From contig CAYMLL010000195.1 of assembly GCA_964390645.1 (NCBI GenBank), positions 1 through 14,726 of the forward strand: DNA of 14,726 nucleotides, written 5' to 3'. How positions within the stretch are numbered: the first letter of the stretch is position 1; every line of letters begins with the position of its first letter. The stretch comes from CAYMLL01 sp964390645 (lineage in GTDB: Bacteria > Planctomycetota > UBA8108). Below the pieces are notes generated by a model. That model made no database searches. It worked only from the letters and a program-made list of their open reading frames with translations, and was not told where the DNA came from. The position numbers were made by a program, and so were the translations under genes. Below are positions 1 to 7,308 of the stretch, piece by piece.

Positions 1-8
1 CGACGCGT

Positions 9-30
9 CCGGGACCACGGGTGGTTCCGG
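9..30 (-). terminator. Possible hairpin downstream of the dockerin gene
   Basis: Bases 9-18 and 21-30 form an inverted repeat of ten base pairs with a single G-T type mismatch and a very small centre. It lies about 50 bases past the stop codon of the minus-strand gene that ends at 80. No T-run follows on the minus strand, so it is at best a weak or Rho-assisted terminator. Confidence 0.2.
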
Positions 31-48
31 ATCCTGCAGGGTTCGATG

Positions 49-58
49 CCCCCCCCCC
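49..58. repeat. Run of ten C
   Basis: Ten consecutive C lie between the candidate hairpin and the stop codon of the dockerin gene. Such a tract is prone to slippage and to sequencing error. It is outside any gene I recognise, so a length error here would not alter a protein. Confidence 0.9.
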
Positions 59-79
59 GCGCCCCTCGAAGTCACCGCA

Positions 80-1057
80 TCACGGGCACGCCGACTCCAC
101 GCACCCCAGCTCCTCGTCTGCCTCGAGATCCGACGTTCCGCACCCGGGGAACGGTGCGACTGGCGGCGGACCGCCGAGAAACAGATGATTGAGCAGGTAC
201 GTCGGATCGGAGATGTCGATGCTGCTGTCGCCGTTGCCGTTGGCGACGGCGAGACAACCGGGCAGCGCATCGCCGCTGAAGAGACCTCGGAGGAGGCAAA
301 CAGCGTCGGAGATGTCGACCCGTCGATCGTCGTTGCAGTCCCCTCTACGAAATGCCGGCTCGTCGAGAATCACGACCTCGGAACTGTAGGTCGGAAAGTC
401 GAGAAAACCGATGACGAAGGTCGCGACACCCTCCCCGAATGCCGTCACCGGAAACTCGATCACTGCGCTGCCCAGCGCGTCGTCGACGCCCGTGACGAGC
501 CCTTCAGCGATCTCGGCGACGCGTGGATCGACGGACCAAGCCCGGACCCGAAAACCGACCAAATCCTCCGGCCTGAAGAACCCGCCGAACGTGTAGCCGA
601 CGAGAACTTGCTCGGAAGCGCTGAACGGAGCAAGCGGTGGGGCCTCGAATCCGGCCACTCCGTCCACGACGACCGCGTCCGCGTAGATGGGTACGGGGGC
701 CGATTCGAGTCCGTTTGCCGAGACTGTGAAGGTCGTGCGCTCCACGCGAGGCTCGCCGGTCTCGAACTCGTTCGGTCGCGTGTTGACGACAGTGTACGCT
801 GCGCCCTCGGTATTGGTAAAGGCGAGCGGAAACTCGAACGTCGCCTCCCTCGGGTCGGCTACGCGAAACTCGACCCCCACGCCGGAGATACCGTTGCCGT
901 CGTCGCCGCGAACCGTCACGTGAACGAGAGCGCGTCCCGAGTTGAAGACAGCGACATCTGCCGGAACATCCAGAGTGTCGGCATACGACATGTCGACCGC
1001 ACAGACCGCGAACGGAATCGCAGTAACGGTCAACAAGGTCGTACCGAAGGATCTCAT
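80..1057 (-). CDS. Secreted Ig-like protein with C-terminal dockerin-type repeat
   Basis: I place the start at the ATG at 1057 (325 residues) because it opens a clear Sec signal peptide: MRSFGTT, a hydrophobic stretch, and a likely cleavage after SYA near residue 27. The frame is open further upstream but reads as low-complexity, non-protein-like sequence. Residues about 28-235 are beta-rich and look like two Ig-like or cadherin-like domains. Residues 239-295 form two dockerin-type calcium loops (GDCNDDRRVDISD and NGNGDSSIDISD, each followed by a leucine-rich helix ending in LF). A Pro-rich linker and a tail with CGTS, ELGC and SACP follow. This tail style is common in secreted planctomycete proteins. 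Export and calcium binding at the dockerin region are well supported by the motifs; ligand and role are unknown. No cohesin or cellulase is nearby, so a cellulosome role is not implied. Confidence 0.85.
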   Translation of the reverse strand: MRSFGTTLLTVTAIPFAVCAVDMSYADTLDVPADVAVFNSGRALVHVTVRGDDGNGISGVGVEFRVADPREATFEFPLAFTNTEGAAYTVVNTRPNEFETGEPRVERTTFTVSANGLESAPVPIYADAVVVDGVAGFEAPPLAPFSASEQVLVGYTFGGFFRPEDLVGFRVRAWSVDPRVAEIAEGLVTGVDDALGSAVIEFPVTAFGEGVATFVIGFLDFPTYSSEVVILDEPAFRRGDCNDDRRVDISDAVCLLRGLFSGDALPGCLAVANGNGDSSIDISDPTYLLNHLFLGGPPPVAPFPGCGTSDLEADEELGCVESACP

Positions 1058-1804
1058 CGTTCGTTCCGATCGTTTACGTCTCTCGTACTTCGAATCGAAA
1101 GCACAGGAGGCTCGTCTCGGCCGCAAGAACTGACCCGATCCTCGTGAACAATAAGCTGTCGAGACGGAGCAGCCTGCGCTCCCTGGCTGATGCCGGTCCT
1201 CTTTCTCCGTCGATGACGTGCGGCGACTCGCCGTCTCCGGAGTTGAATAAGGCCCTGCGCGATGAACGTTCGGCGCACGGTCGTTCTCTGGATTCACGAT
1301 CTCTCGCTTCGCGTCAGCGCCTTCTCCGTATCATACCCGTTCATTCTCTCGTGCCTCCACTCGAAGTCGCGCGACTGGACAAATTGCGCAGTGTCTGACC
1401 CTTCGCCGTTCACAGATGGTCGCATTCTCGTGCGGTCTGATGTCACCAGGGAATCTTCCGGGGCGAGCGCGGCTCCTGTCCGAACCTCCGGCCACTCCCG
1501 CTGCCCCGCTTCCCTCCATGTAGGGACCGGGCTGGCGCGCGACTTCGAGGATCGATCATCCTCTGGATACGCGAAACGGCGTGCTCCACGTGGCATGTTG
1601 CTTCGCGATCCCTGCTGCCTGCCGAGCCGTCGTTGACGAGGACCAATATCGACCGGTTATGTCCGCCTCCTGCCCCGGCAGGAAACAGAGAGTGTTTCGA
1701 AGCCAGTGACGATGGCTCGTAGGGTCGAGGAGCTGATCCGCGTTCCACGGAGTGGGGCCCGGTCGAGCGGTCGTCATGTCCCGGTGACGGCGCTCGGTGC
1801 CGGT

Positions 1805-1915
1805 GGTGAGTACTTGTCACCGGGACTGCAGAATGTCGTGGTGGATAGCTCGGACATCTGTCGACGCCGGTTGGCACGTGCGGCGAAGGACTTGCGGAGG
1901 GCGGAGCGGAGTCTT
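1805..1915 (+). pseudogene. Possible IS110-like transposase trace
   Basis: One frame reads GLQNVVVDSSDI followed by RRRLARAAKDLRR. It resembles the conserved N-terminal block of IS110-family transposases, where a VVDSxSIEV element is followed by RRARRAKTDRLD. The resemblance covers only about 35 codons. I see neither the DEDD catalytic residues nor the C-terminal serine-containing domain. The match rests on remembered family pattern and could be chance. Confidence 0.25.
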
Positions 1916-1991
1916 CACGTCTCGAGACCGGGAGGGTAGAACTGTGAGCGGGAAGGAGCATCGTGGATCGTATGGACGCAGCGGTTCACGC

Positions 1992-2006
1992 TTGACGTGG
2001 CGTCAA
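1992..2006. promoter_or_regulatory. Perfect palindrome, possible operator or -35 element
   Basis: TTGACG-TGG-CGTCAA is a perfect 6+3+6 inverted repeat just before the start of the truncated hydrolase reading frame. The left arm also matches a sigma-70 -35 box. No good -10 box lies 16-18 bases downstream, so a regulator-binding site or chance are equally possible. Confidence 0.25.
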
Positions 2007-2013
2007 CTGATGC

Positions 2014-2607
2014 GTGACGACGATGGACGGCGGAGGCACCCGACTTTCTGGAGTGCCGGTTAATATTTCAACTAAGTGGGTGCGATTCGGCCTTCTTGTT
2101 GTCGTTTGTTTGCTGCTGGGGGCTCCTGGGGGCGGGGTCCCTGGCTACAGGACCGCGACCCACATAAGTTCCAGAGAGGATATCGGAGTCATTGTCTTCG
2201 GCAACTCACTGGACACAGAAGTTTATCCCGGCTCCGCATGGAGCATCACCGACCGGATCTTTGACTGGGTGGTTCCTGCGATCATGGAAGCCCGCGAAGG
2301 AAAGGAAAGACAGGGGATTCAACCGGGCTGGGGGGCACTTGTCGGGACTTATCGCATGATCTGGGGAGACGCCCACATCCTGTTCCTGGAGGGGAAGATG
2401 TGCATGGTGAACCCCAATTCGCCTGATCCGAAGAGATCGGTCACGACTCTGGAACCCATCGCCGGGAGTAAATTCAGGATTCACCGGAAGCCGGGAACGA
2501 TGGGATACGATCCAGTCGGCGAGAGAGTCTCCTTCGAATTCGGGCCCGACAGGAAAGTCAAGCGAGTCAAGATAGCAGCGAATTACTGCCATCCCGTGGA
2601 GTTATAG
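2014..2607 (+). CDS. Truncated serine hydrolase (beta-lactamase family), C-terminal part
   Basis: From about residue 39 the sequence matches the C-terminal third of serine hydrolases of the class C beta-lactamase/penicillin-binding family. GGGVPGYRT is the end of the third active-site box (normally H-G-G-G), followed by GVIVFGNSLD and then a DUF3471-like tail (WGALVGTYR, ILFLEGKM, SFEFGPD, ending HPVEL). The catalytic SxxK and YxN motifs are absent. In their place residues 20-38 are a hydrophobic, signal-peptide-like stretch (FGLLVVVCLLLGA). The 197-residue frame therefore looks like an internally deleted gene, with export signal and C-terminus kept and the catalytic core lost. GTG 2014, ATG 2023, GTG 2053 and GTG 2080 are all possible starts, none with a good Shine-Dalgarno; 2080 gives the most normal signal peptide. 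It should have no hydrolase activity. Base composition looks less GC-rich than its neighbours. Confidence 0.6.
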   Translation: MTTMDGGGTRLSGVPVNISTKWVRFGLLVVVCLLLGAPGGGVPGYRTATHISSREDIGVIVFGNSLDTEVYPGSAWSITDRIFDWVVPAIMEAREGKERQGIQPGWGALVGTYRMIWGDAHILFLEGKMCMVNPNSPDPKRSVTTLEPIAGSKFRIHRKPGTMGYDPVGERVSFEFGPDRKVKRVKIAANYCHPVEL

Positions 2608-2695
2608 CTCGGCCTGGGCAGCCTCCACGAACGCTACCACCCTCTATCATGGTTCCAGCACCTCCGGTACCCTCGTCACTTCGAGGTCCCAGCAC

Positions 2696-4420
2696 GTGAG
2701 ATTCACGCCCTTCGCCGTCGTCGCCGCGGTCTTCGTGACCGCCACGGCAACCGGCCACGAGAAGCCCAACGTCCTCTTCATCTCGATCGACGATCTGAAC
2801 GACTGGGTCGGTTGCCTCGGCGGCCATCCGCAGGCGAAGACGCCGAATCTCGACAGGCTCGCCGCCTCGGGCGTTCTCTTCGACAATGCTCATTGCCCGG
2901 CGCCCGCGTGCAATCCTTCGCGCACCGCCATCCTGACGGGGCGGTCGCCGCATCGCTCCGGCCTCTATCAAAACGGCCAGAAGATGCGTCAGGCGCTTCC
3001 CGACGCGGTGCTCCTGCCGAAGCACTTTTCGAGCCACGGGTACTGGTCCGGCGGCTCCGGCAAGCTCCTCCACTACTTCATCGACGCGCGCTCCTGGGAC
3101 GAGTACTACCCGGCGAAGGAGACCGAGAACCCGTTCCCGCCACACATGCCCTGGGGGAAGCGTCCAAAGTCCCTGCCTCGCGGCGGTCCCTGGCAATACG
3201 TGGAGACCGACTGGCACGCGTTCGATGTAACGGACGACGAGCTCGGCGGCGATTCCAAGGTCGCGGACTGGGTGAGCGGCCAGCTTCGAAGGAAGCACGA
3301 CCGGCCCTTCTTCCTCGCCTGCGGAATCTACCGGCCCCACGAGCCCTGGTTCGTCCCGAAGAAGTACTTCGAGCTCTTTCCCCTCGACGAGGTCCAGCTG
3401 CCGCCCGGCTACAAGGAGGATGACCTCGAAGATCTGCCTGCCGCGGGAAAGAAGCGTGGCCCGAATCGTTACTTCGCGCACATCCGACGTCATGACCAGT
3501 GGAAACCCGCGGTCCAGGCCTACCTTGCATCGATCGCCTACGCAGACGCGATGCTCGGACGCGTCCTCGGCGCGCTCGAGGAGAGCGATCATCGAGACGA
3601 CACGATCGTCGTCCTCTGGAGCGACCACGGCTGGCACCTCGGTGAGAAGCAGCTCTGGCAGAAGTTCACGGCGTGGCGAGCTGCCACGCGCGTGCCGCTC
3701 ATGGTTCGAGTGCCTCCGGGAGCTCCCGGTCTTCCCGGAGGCACTCGGGCCGGAGCCCGGTGCTCGAGACCCGTCAATCTGCTCAGCCTTTTTCCCACCT
3801 TGACGGAGCTCTGCGGGCTTCCGGGTCCGTCGGGCAGCGACGGTCCCAGCCTCGTGTCCCTCCTGAAGGACCCGGAGTCGGAGTGGAAGCACGTCTCGGT
3901 GACGTATGTCAACGAGCCCGGCAGCTTCGGGCTCAGTACCGACGGCTGGCGGTACATTCGCTACGCCGAGGGTGGAGAGGAGCTCTACGACATCCGCTCC
4001 GATCCTCACGAGTGGACGAATCTCGCCGGGGAACCTGCGCACGCGGCGAAGCTCGCCGAGCTTCGCGCTCTCGCTCCGGGGTCCTTCGCGCCACTGGTGC
4101 CGCCGAAGGACTCCTCGCTACCGAAGCTCGCCTGGCATCCGATCGTGAGAGGACCCGCGCCCGCTTCGAAGCCCGACGGCAGCCCCTTTGATGTCGTCTT
4201 CATCAACCAGCGAAAGGCGCCCGTGAATCTTCGCTGGATGGATCGAAGTGGAAAGCCACGACCGTACGGCGGCATCGCTCCCGGCGGCCGCAGGCGACAG
4301 CAGACGCGCCCGGGCGCAGTCTGGCAGATCGCCGATTCCAGGAAGCGCCCTCTCGGCCACTTCGTCGTCGACGACCGCAGCGCCCGTGCGATTGTCCCGG
4401 CCGACGGGCGGCGCGACTGA
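2696..4420 (+). CDS. Exported sulfatase, iduronate-2-sulfatase type, with VHL-like domain
   Basis: Predicted sulfate-ester hydrolase of the alkaline phosphatase superfamily, 574 residues. The GTG start at 2696 has a GAGG motif nine bases upstream and opens a signal peptide (MRFTPFAVVAAVFV), so the enzyme should be exported. Active-site features are present: calcium ligands D32-D33 in ISIDDLND; C72 in CNPSRTAILTG, the cysteine converted to formylglycine; K123 and H126 in GKLLHYF; H215 in YRPHEPW; D310-H311 in WSDHGWHLGEKQLW. The LYDIRSDPHEWTNLA segment closes the sulfatase fold. Residues 496-574 form an extra C-terminal module (FINQ, VNLRWMD, PYGGIAPG, QQTRPGAVWQI, GHFVV) that looks like a VHL beta domain. 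Maturation needs a formylglycine-generating enzyme encoded elsewhere. Substrate is unknown; sulfated polysaccharide is typical for such families. No carbohydrate-degradation partners lie alongside. Confidence 0.92.
   Translation: MRFTPFAVVAAVFVTATATGHEKPNVLFISIDDLNDWVGCLGGHPQAKTPNLDRLAASGVLFDNAHCPAPACNPSRTAILTGRSPHRSGLYQNGQKMRQALPDAVLLPKHFSSHGYWSGGSGKLLHYFIDARSWDEYYPAKETENPFPPHMPWGKRPKSLPRGGPWQYVETDWHAFDVTDDELGGDSKVADWVSGQLRRKHDRPFFLACGIYRPHEPWFVPKKYFELFPLDEVQLPPGYKEDDLEDLPAAGKKRGPNRYFAHIRRHDQWKPAVQAYLASIAYADAMLGRVLGALEESDHRDDTIVVLWSDHGWHLGEKQLWQKFTAWRAATRVPLMVRVPPGAPGLPGGTRAGARCSRPVNLLSLFPTLTELCGLPGPSGSDGPSLVSLLKDPESEWKHVSVTYVNEPGSFGLSTDGWRYIRYAEGGEELYDIRSDPHEWTNLAGEPAHAAKLAELRALAPGSFAPLVPPKDSSLPKLAWHPIVRGPAPASKPDGSPFDVVFINQRKAPVNLRWMDRSGKPRPYGGIAPGGRRRQQTRPGAVWQIADSRKRPLGHFVVDDRSARAIVPADGRRD
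3707..3747. repeat. Perfect 15-bp inverted repeat inside the sulfatase gene
   Basis: CGAGTGCCTCCGGGA at 3707-3721 is exactly complementary to 3733-3747, with an 11-base loop. It encodes the Pro/Gly segment VPPGAPGLPGG. The mRNA would form a very stable GC-rich hairpin in mid-gene. Chance is unlikely at this length, although Pro/Gly codons in GC-rich DNA favour such symmetry. Confidence 0.8.
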
Positions 4421-5220
4421 CGGCGTGACCAGGCCTGTCGGATACAAGCTTCGAGCTTCTGGCGCCGGTCACAGGCAGTCGACCTCCGTCAGGGAGCAGC
4501 CGAGTTTCTCCGCCACCCGTCTGCGGCCGGCGGCGATTCGTCCGTAGATCGCATGGTCGGCGATGCCCTTGACCGTCTGGACGCAGCAGGCCTTCTCGAC
4601 GATGTCCGAGCACCCTCGGAAGTGCTGTTCGGGCTCGCGGAGCACCTCGGCAGCCGGAGATGATCAGCGTCGTGCTCGACGAGGAGTACTCGCATCCCGG
4701 GTCAGAGGAGAAGCTCGATCAGGACCCTTCCGCCGAAGGCGAGCCGAGCGAGGTGTTGACTTGGTCCGCGTGGCTGCGGACTCTGAGCGTACCCGGGCTC
4801 TCTTGTCGTGCGCCGTTCGGGGGGGCCGGGCGCCGGGAATTGTCGAGAGCAGCCTTCGCGGTCTCTGCTCCGGGACGGAACCAGGGCGAGGTTTCGTATC
4901 CACGACGGTCACTGACCGCTCACGAACTGTGCCAGGCTGCTTTGGTCCTGAGAACAGGATCCATACGCCATCATCCACGGCCTGAACGCCGACCATCTCG
5001 ACGCCGGTGGATCCGCCCGAGAACACCTACCCTCCAGACCGCCTGATGGACTCATCTCGTCGAGTCCGGCGTGTCGATGACCACTGCAGGGCAGTTTGTT
5101 TCTCGGTAGCCGCTGTCGATGACTTGTTTCCTTCCGGGCACCGAGCGGTCATATTCGTGATCAGGCCGTTCGAGTTCGTTCCTGGTATGCTCCGTCGCCA
5201 CTTCCTCGCACCGGTACTCC
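4421..5220. other. Gene-free stretch between sulfatase and Kelch-like gene
   Basis: 800 bases without an intact gene. The one stretch that reads like protein is on the minus strand at 4469-4695 and is frameshifted. The rest (about 4700-5180) has short overlapping frames on both strands without domain character. TGG-TATGCT at 5183-5191 resembles an extended -10 element and could serve the Kelch-like gene, but it lacks a -35 box. I saw no terminator with a T-run after the sulfatase. Confidence 0.55.
4469..4695 (-). pseudogene. Frameshifted small Cys-rich reading, unknown family
   Basis: Reading leftward from an ATG at 4695 gives MRVLLVEHDADHLR. A one-base shift near 4655 then joins a 60-residue stretch that looks like genuine protein: AAEVLREPEQHFRGC, SDIVEKACCVQTVKG, IADHAIYGRIAAG, RRRVAEKLGCSLTEVDCL and stop at 4469. 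In its own frame the second part is closed upstream by TGA at 4664-4666 and has no start codon. The composition (amphipathic helices, four Cys, a helix-turn-like RVAEKLGCSLTEV) is unlike antisense noise. I do not recognise the family. It may be the C-terminus of a decayed gene or a small gene with a sequencing error. Confidence 0.35.
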
Positions 5221-6450
5221 TTGAGGATCTCTCCTGAACAGTTCGCCGCCCAGCGTTCCCCTGTTCGTGGTACCCGCAACCCCGAGCTGATGTCCAGACC
5301 GGTCTGGGAATGGCTTGTTGAAAGCGGGATGAATGCCTTTCAAGCCACCCAGAAGTTCGGTGGCCCCAGCCCCGTGGATGCGGGCCCCGGTTGGTGCTTC
5401 GATCGCTTTGGTTGCTCAAAGACGATGTTGCCCGACGGACGGGTGATCCGTATCGCTGGTGAGCACGAGGACCACTACGACCCCGATTTCTACATCTACA
5501 ACGATGTGATTGTGCTGCATCCCGATCGCCGCGTTGAGATCTTCGGTTATCCCGAGGCGGTGTTTGCGCCTACCGACTTTCACTCCGCGACCCGAGTCGG
5601 CGACTTCATCTGGATCATTGGTAGTCTGGGCTACGAGGCGAAGAGAGTTCACAACACCACCCCGGTCTATCAGCTCGACCTTCGCAATTTCGAGATTCAA
5701 CGAGTTGAGACCTCTGGAGAATGCCCGGGGTGGATTCACCGGCACACAGCGGTTCTCGCCGGTGATGGCGCCTCGATAACCGTGAGCCGTGGGATGGTGG
5801 AAGACGCCGGCAACGATGCGCCACATCGAGATAACCTGGATGACTGGTCACTCAACCTCTCTACCAGAACCTGGACTCGACTCTCTCATCGGCCAGGTCA
5901 GCGGTGGTTCGTGCATCGCGCGGATGGACAGGGATTGATGCTGTTCGAAATGATGATGTCGGTCATGCATGAGAAATATCCACAGCTTGCGGACGGGGAG
6001 GATCTCTTCCCGGAGGTGACCAGGGCTCTCGTGGATTGCGGTGTCGAGCCCGACCCTGTGAAGGCACTCGAAGATGCCGGTCGGAGTCTCGACAGCCAGG
6101 TGTACGACCAGCTCTACATGCCGCCCGTGGAACACAGGGTCATGGAGCCGGCCTGCAGCGACGATGAGGACGAGGATGGGGGCGAGAGCTCTGATTACGT
6201 CACGAAGCAGCTCTACATCGGTGAGACGCTGGTCCGCTACGTGGAGGAGTTCAATCACATCGGCGTCGTGATCGAAGGAACTCTCGACGAGGCGGTGACG
6301 GACACGGTGACCGCCGACCTCTGCGCGAAGCTCAGCAAGCTGCAGAACGCCGCCTGTGTGGTGAGTGAAGCGCCACCCGAAGATGCGTGGGAAGCCAGCG
6401 AGGAGGAGGAGGAGGACACCGGCTCGACGCCACAGACGGTCGACGAGTGA
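5221..6450 (+). CDS. Kelch-like beta-propeller protein with acidic C-terminal half
   Basis: 409 residues from a TTG start at 5221. Homology-like sequence begins immediately (ISPEQFAAQRSPVRGTRNPE), which favours this start over ATG 5290, but no Shine-Dalgarno is visible and the true start could be further up (CTG 5182; the frame is closed by TGA at 5158). Residues about 25-225 match a family of Kelch-like bacterial proteins I recognise by pattern: PVWEWLVESGMNAFQAT, AGPGWCFDRFG, AGEHEDHYDPDFYIYNDV, PTDFHSATRVGD, PGWIHRHTAVL and DDWSLNLSTRTWTRL. These form at least two Kelch-type strands-and-Trp units. Residues 226-409 are different: a helical segment, an acidic run SDDEDEDGGE at 313-322, a short alpha/beta stretch at 330-382 and a second acidic run EEEEED at 394-399. 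No signal peptide or membrane helix, so cytoplasmic. Function unknown; propellers usually mediate binding. Both flanks are decayed DNA. Confidence 0.75.
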   Translation: MRISPEQFAAQRSPVRGTRNPELMSRPVWEWLVESGMNAFQATQKFGGPSPVDAGPGWCFDRFGCSKTMLPDGRVIRIAGEHEDHYDPDFYIYNDVIVLHPDRRVEIFGYPEAVFAPTDFHSATRVGDFIWIIGSLGYEAKRVHNTTPVYQLDLRNFEIQRVETSGECPGWIHRHTAVLAGDGASITVSRGMVEDAGNDAPHRDNLDDWSLNLSTRTWTRLSHRPGQRWFVHRADGQGLMLFEMMMSVMHEKYPQLADGEDLFPEVTRALVDCGVEPDPVKALEDAGRSLDSQVYDQLYMPPVEHRVMEPACSDDEDEDGGESSDYVTKQLYIGETLVRYVEEFNHIGVVIEGTLDEAVTDTVTADLCAKLSKLQNAACVVSEAPPEDAWEASEEEEEDTGSTPQTVDE

Positions 6451-6539
6451 TCAGCACGAGGCCAGGTGCTTCCTCAATCGACTACTGGCGTGTCGATCGT
6501 GAGTCGCGCGATCGATACGATTCACGGATCGTTTCGAGA

Positions 6540-6990
6540 TCGAGCAGACCTCCCACCGCGAGCATCGGGAGTGAAGACGCCTCCTGCCCGAACGCGACAT
6601 GCAGGGAATCAGCAGTCGTCCGATACGGATTCTTCGAGACGAATTCCCGCAGACGTCGACGCTGTCGATGCCGGTCTCGTGGACGGACCTTCGGCCTGAC
6701 GATGGGGACACCGCAGTGCCGCCTTCAGCATCGCCGTTCGATGTTCGACGAGGTCGTGGCGCTCGGCGTCGACGACGTCAGCAAGTAGACCGTGGCGCGT
6801 GTGAAGAGAATCGCCTGGAACGCCGTCGACCGCTGGCTGTAAGAGGCCGCGGAGTACTGTCGACGATTCGGCGATGGCGATATCACCGGGACCGAAACGT
6901 CGGAGATTCAAACCGGCGAGATACGAATCTCCGAAGGATCAACGAACCGTGTGCACGGCCGGGCTTCGTGTCAATCACTCTGCGGACGCC
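6540..6990 (+). pseudogene. Decayed IS1-like transposase
   Basis: One frame carries a recognisable IS1-type N-terminal region: a zinc-ribbon start CPNATC at 6585, VVRYGFF, then CRCRSRGRTFGLT, in which the last ribbon Cys appears replaced by Arg. RLQHRRSMFDEVVALGVDDVSK and a VARVKRIAWNAVDRWL helix-turn-helix follow. Two in-frame stops interrupt it (TAG 6786-6788, TAA 6840-6842). After EIQTGEIRISEG the homology appears to jump frame near 6935 (KDQRTVCTAGLRV resembles the KDQPVWIFAGLEV of intact copies). The rest of the catalytic domain is missing. The comparison uses remembered family sequence. No start codon or terminal inverted repeats are visible. The gene cannot be functional. Confidence 0.65.
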
Positions 6991-7308
6991 CTCGGAAGAA
7001 GAGGACGGCCTTCGCGCTCCTCCCCGAGCTTGATCGCGGTCTCGAGATGTCGAGGTCCAGCACCAGGGCGCCGATCTTCTGCTTCAGTCGCTTGATCTCC
7101 TCGTCCTCGAACGCTTCTTCGTCCCGCGGCCGCGAGAGCAAGGCGTTCTCCGCACCGAGAAGAAAGCGTTCTCGCCACTGCTCGACCTCGTCGACCTTCA
7201 GCTCATGCTTGCGTCCTGCCTCCCGGGAGCTGGTCTCCCCGCTCAGGATCGATGTCACTGGCGCTTCGACGTCCAGCGCTGCCGGTTCTCGGTCAAGTCC
7301 TCCGACAT
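6975..7308 (-). pseudogene. Decayed IS3-family OrfA-like transposase fragment
   Basis: ATG at 7308 follows a strong GGAGG seven bases upstream and reads MSEDLTENRQRWTSKR, the usual opening of one IS3 OrfA group. A one-base deletion near 7258 breaks the frame (TGA 7255-7257). The next frame continues TSILSGETSSREAGRKHELKV, then DEVEQWRERFLLGAENAL and EEIKRLKQKIGALVLDLDI. A second one-base loss near 7048 moves the tail to ETAIKLGEEREGRPLLPR, ending at 6975. Allowing for both shifts it is a full-length helix-turn-helix/leucine-zipper OrfA of about 110 codons. The catalytic OrfB, which would lie to the left, is gone. It meets the IS1-like remnant tail to tail. Confidence 0.7.

Larger units (their letters stand above)
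1058..2013. other. Gene-free stretch, probably decayed DNA
   Basis: About 950 bases with no convincing intact gene. Open frames on both strands are short, overlap each other and translate to Arg/Ser/Pro-rich strings without domain character. The left end must hold the promoter of the minus-strand dockerin gene, but I could not pick out convincing -35 and -10 boxes. A short palindrome, TCCTGCC-CC-GGCAGGA, lies near 1668-1683. A possible IS110-like trace lies at 1805-1915. I see no tRNA-like cloverleaf. Confidence 0.6.

Noticed and set aside
185..1147. A 320-codon open frame on the plus strand
   Set aside because: Antisense to the dockerin protein. The minus strand has the signal peptide and calcium loops; the plus reading has neither.
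1443..1961. A 172-codon minus-strand frame in the left gene-free stretch
   Set aside because: Composition is Ser/Arg/Pro/His-rich throughout, there is no ribosome-binding site, and overlapping frames of similar length exist on the other strand.
2567..4042. A 491-codon open frame on the minus strand
   Set aside because: Antisense to the sulfatase, which keeps every catalytic motif on the plus strand.
5052..5279. A 75-codon minus-strand frame running into the start of the Kelch-like gene
   Set aside because: It looks mildly protein-like (EILKEYRCEEVATEH) but overlaps the conserved beginning of the Kelch-like protein in antisense and shows no recognisable motif.
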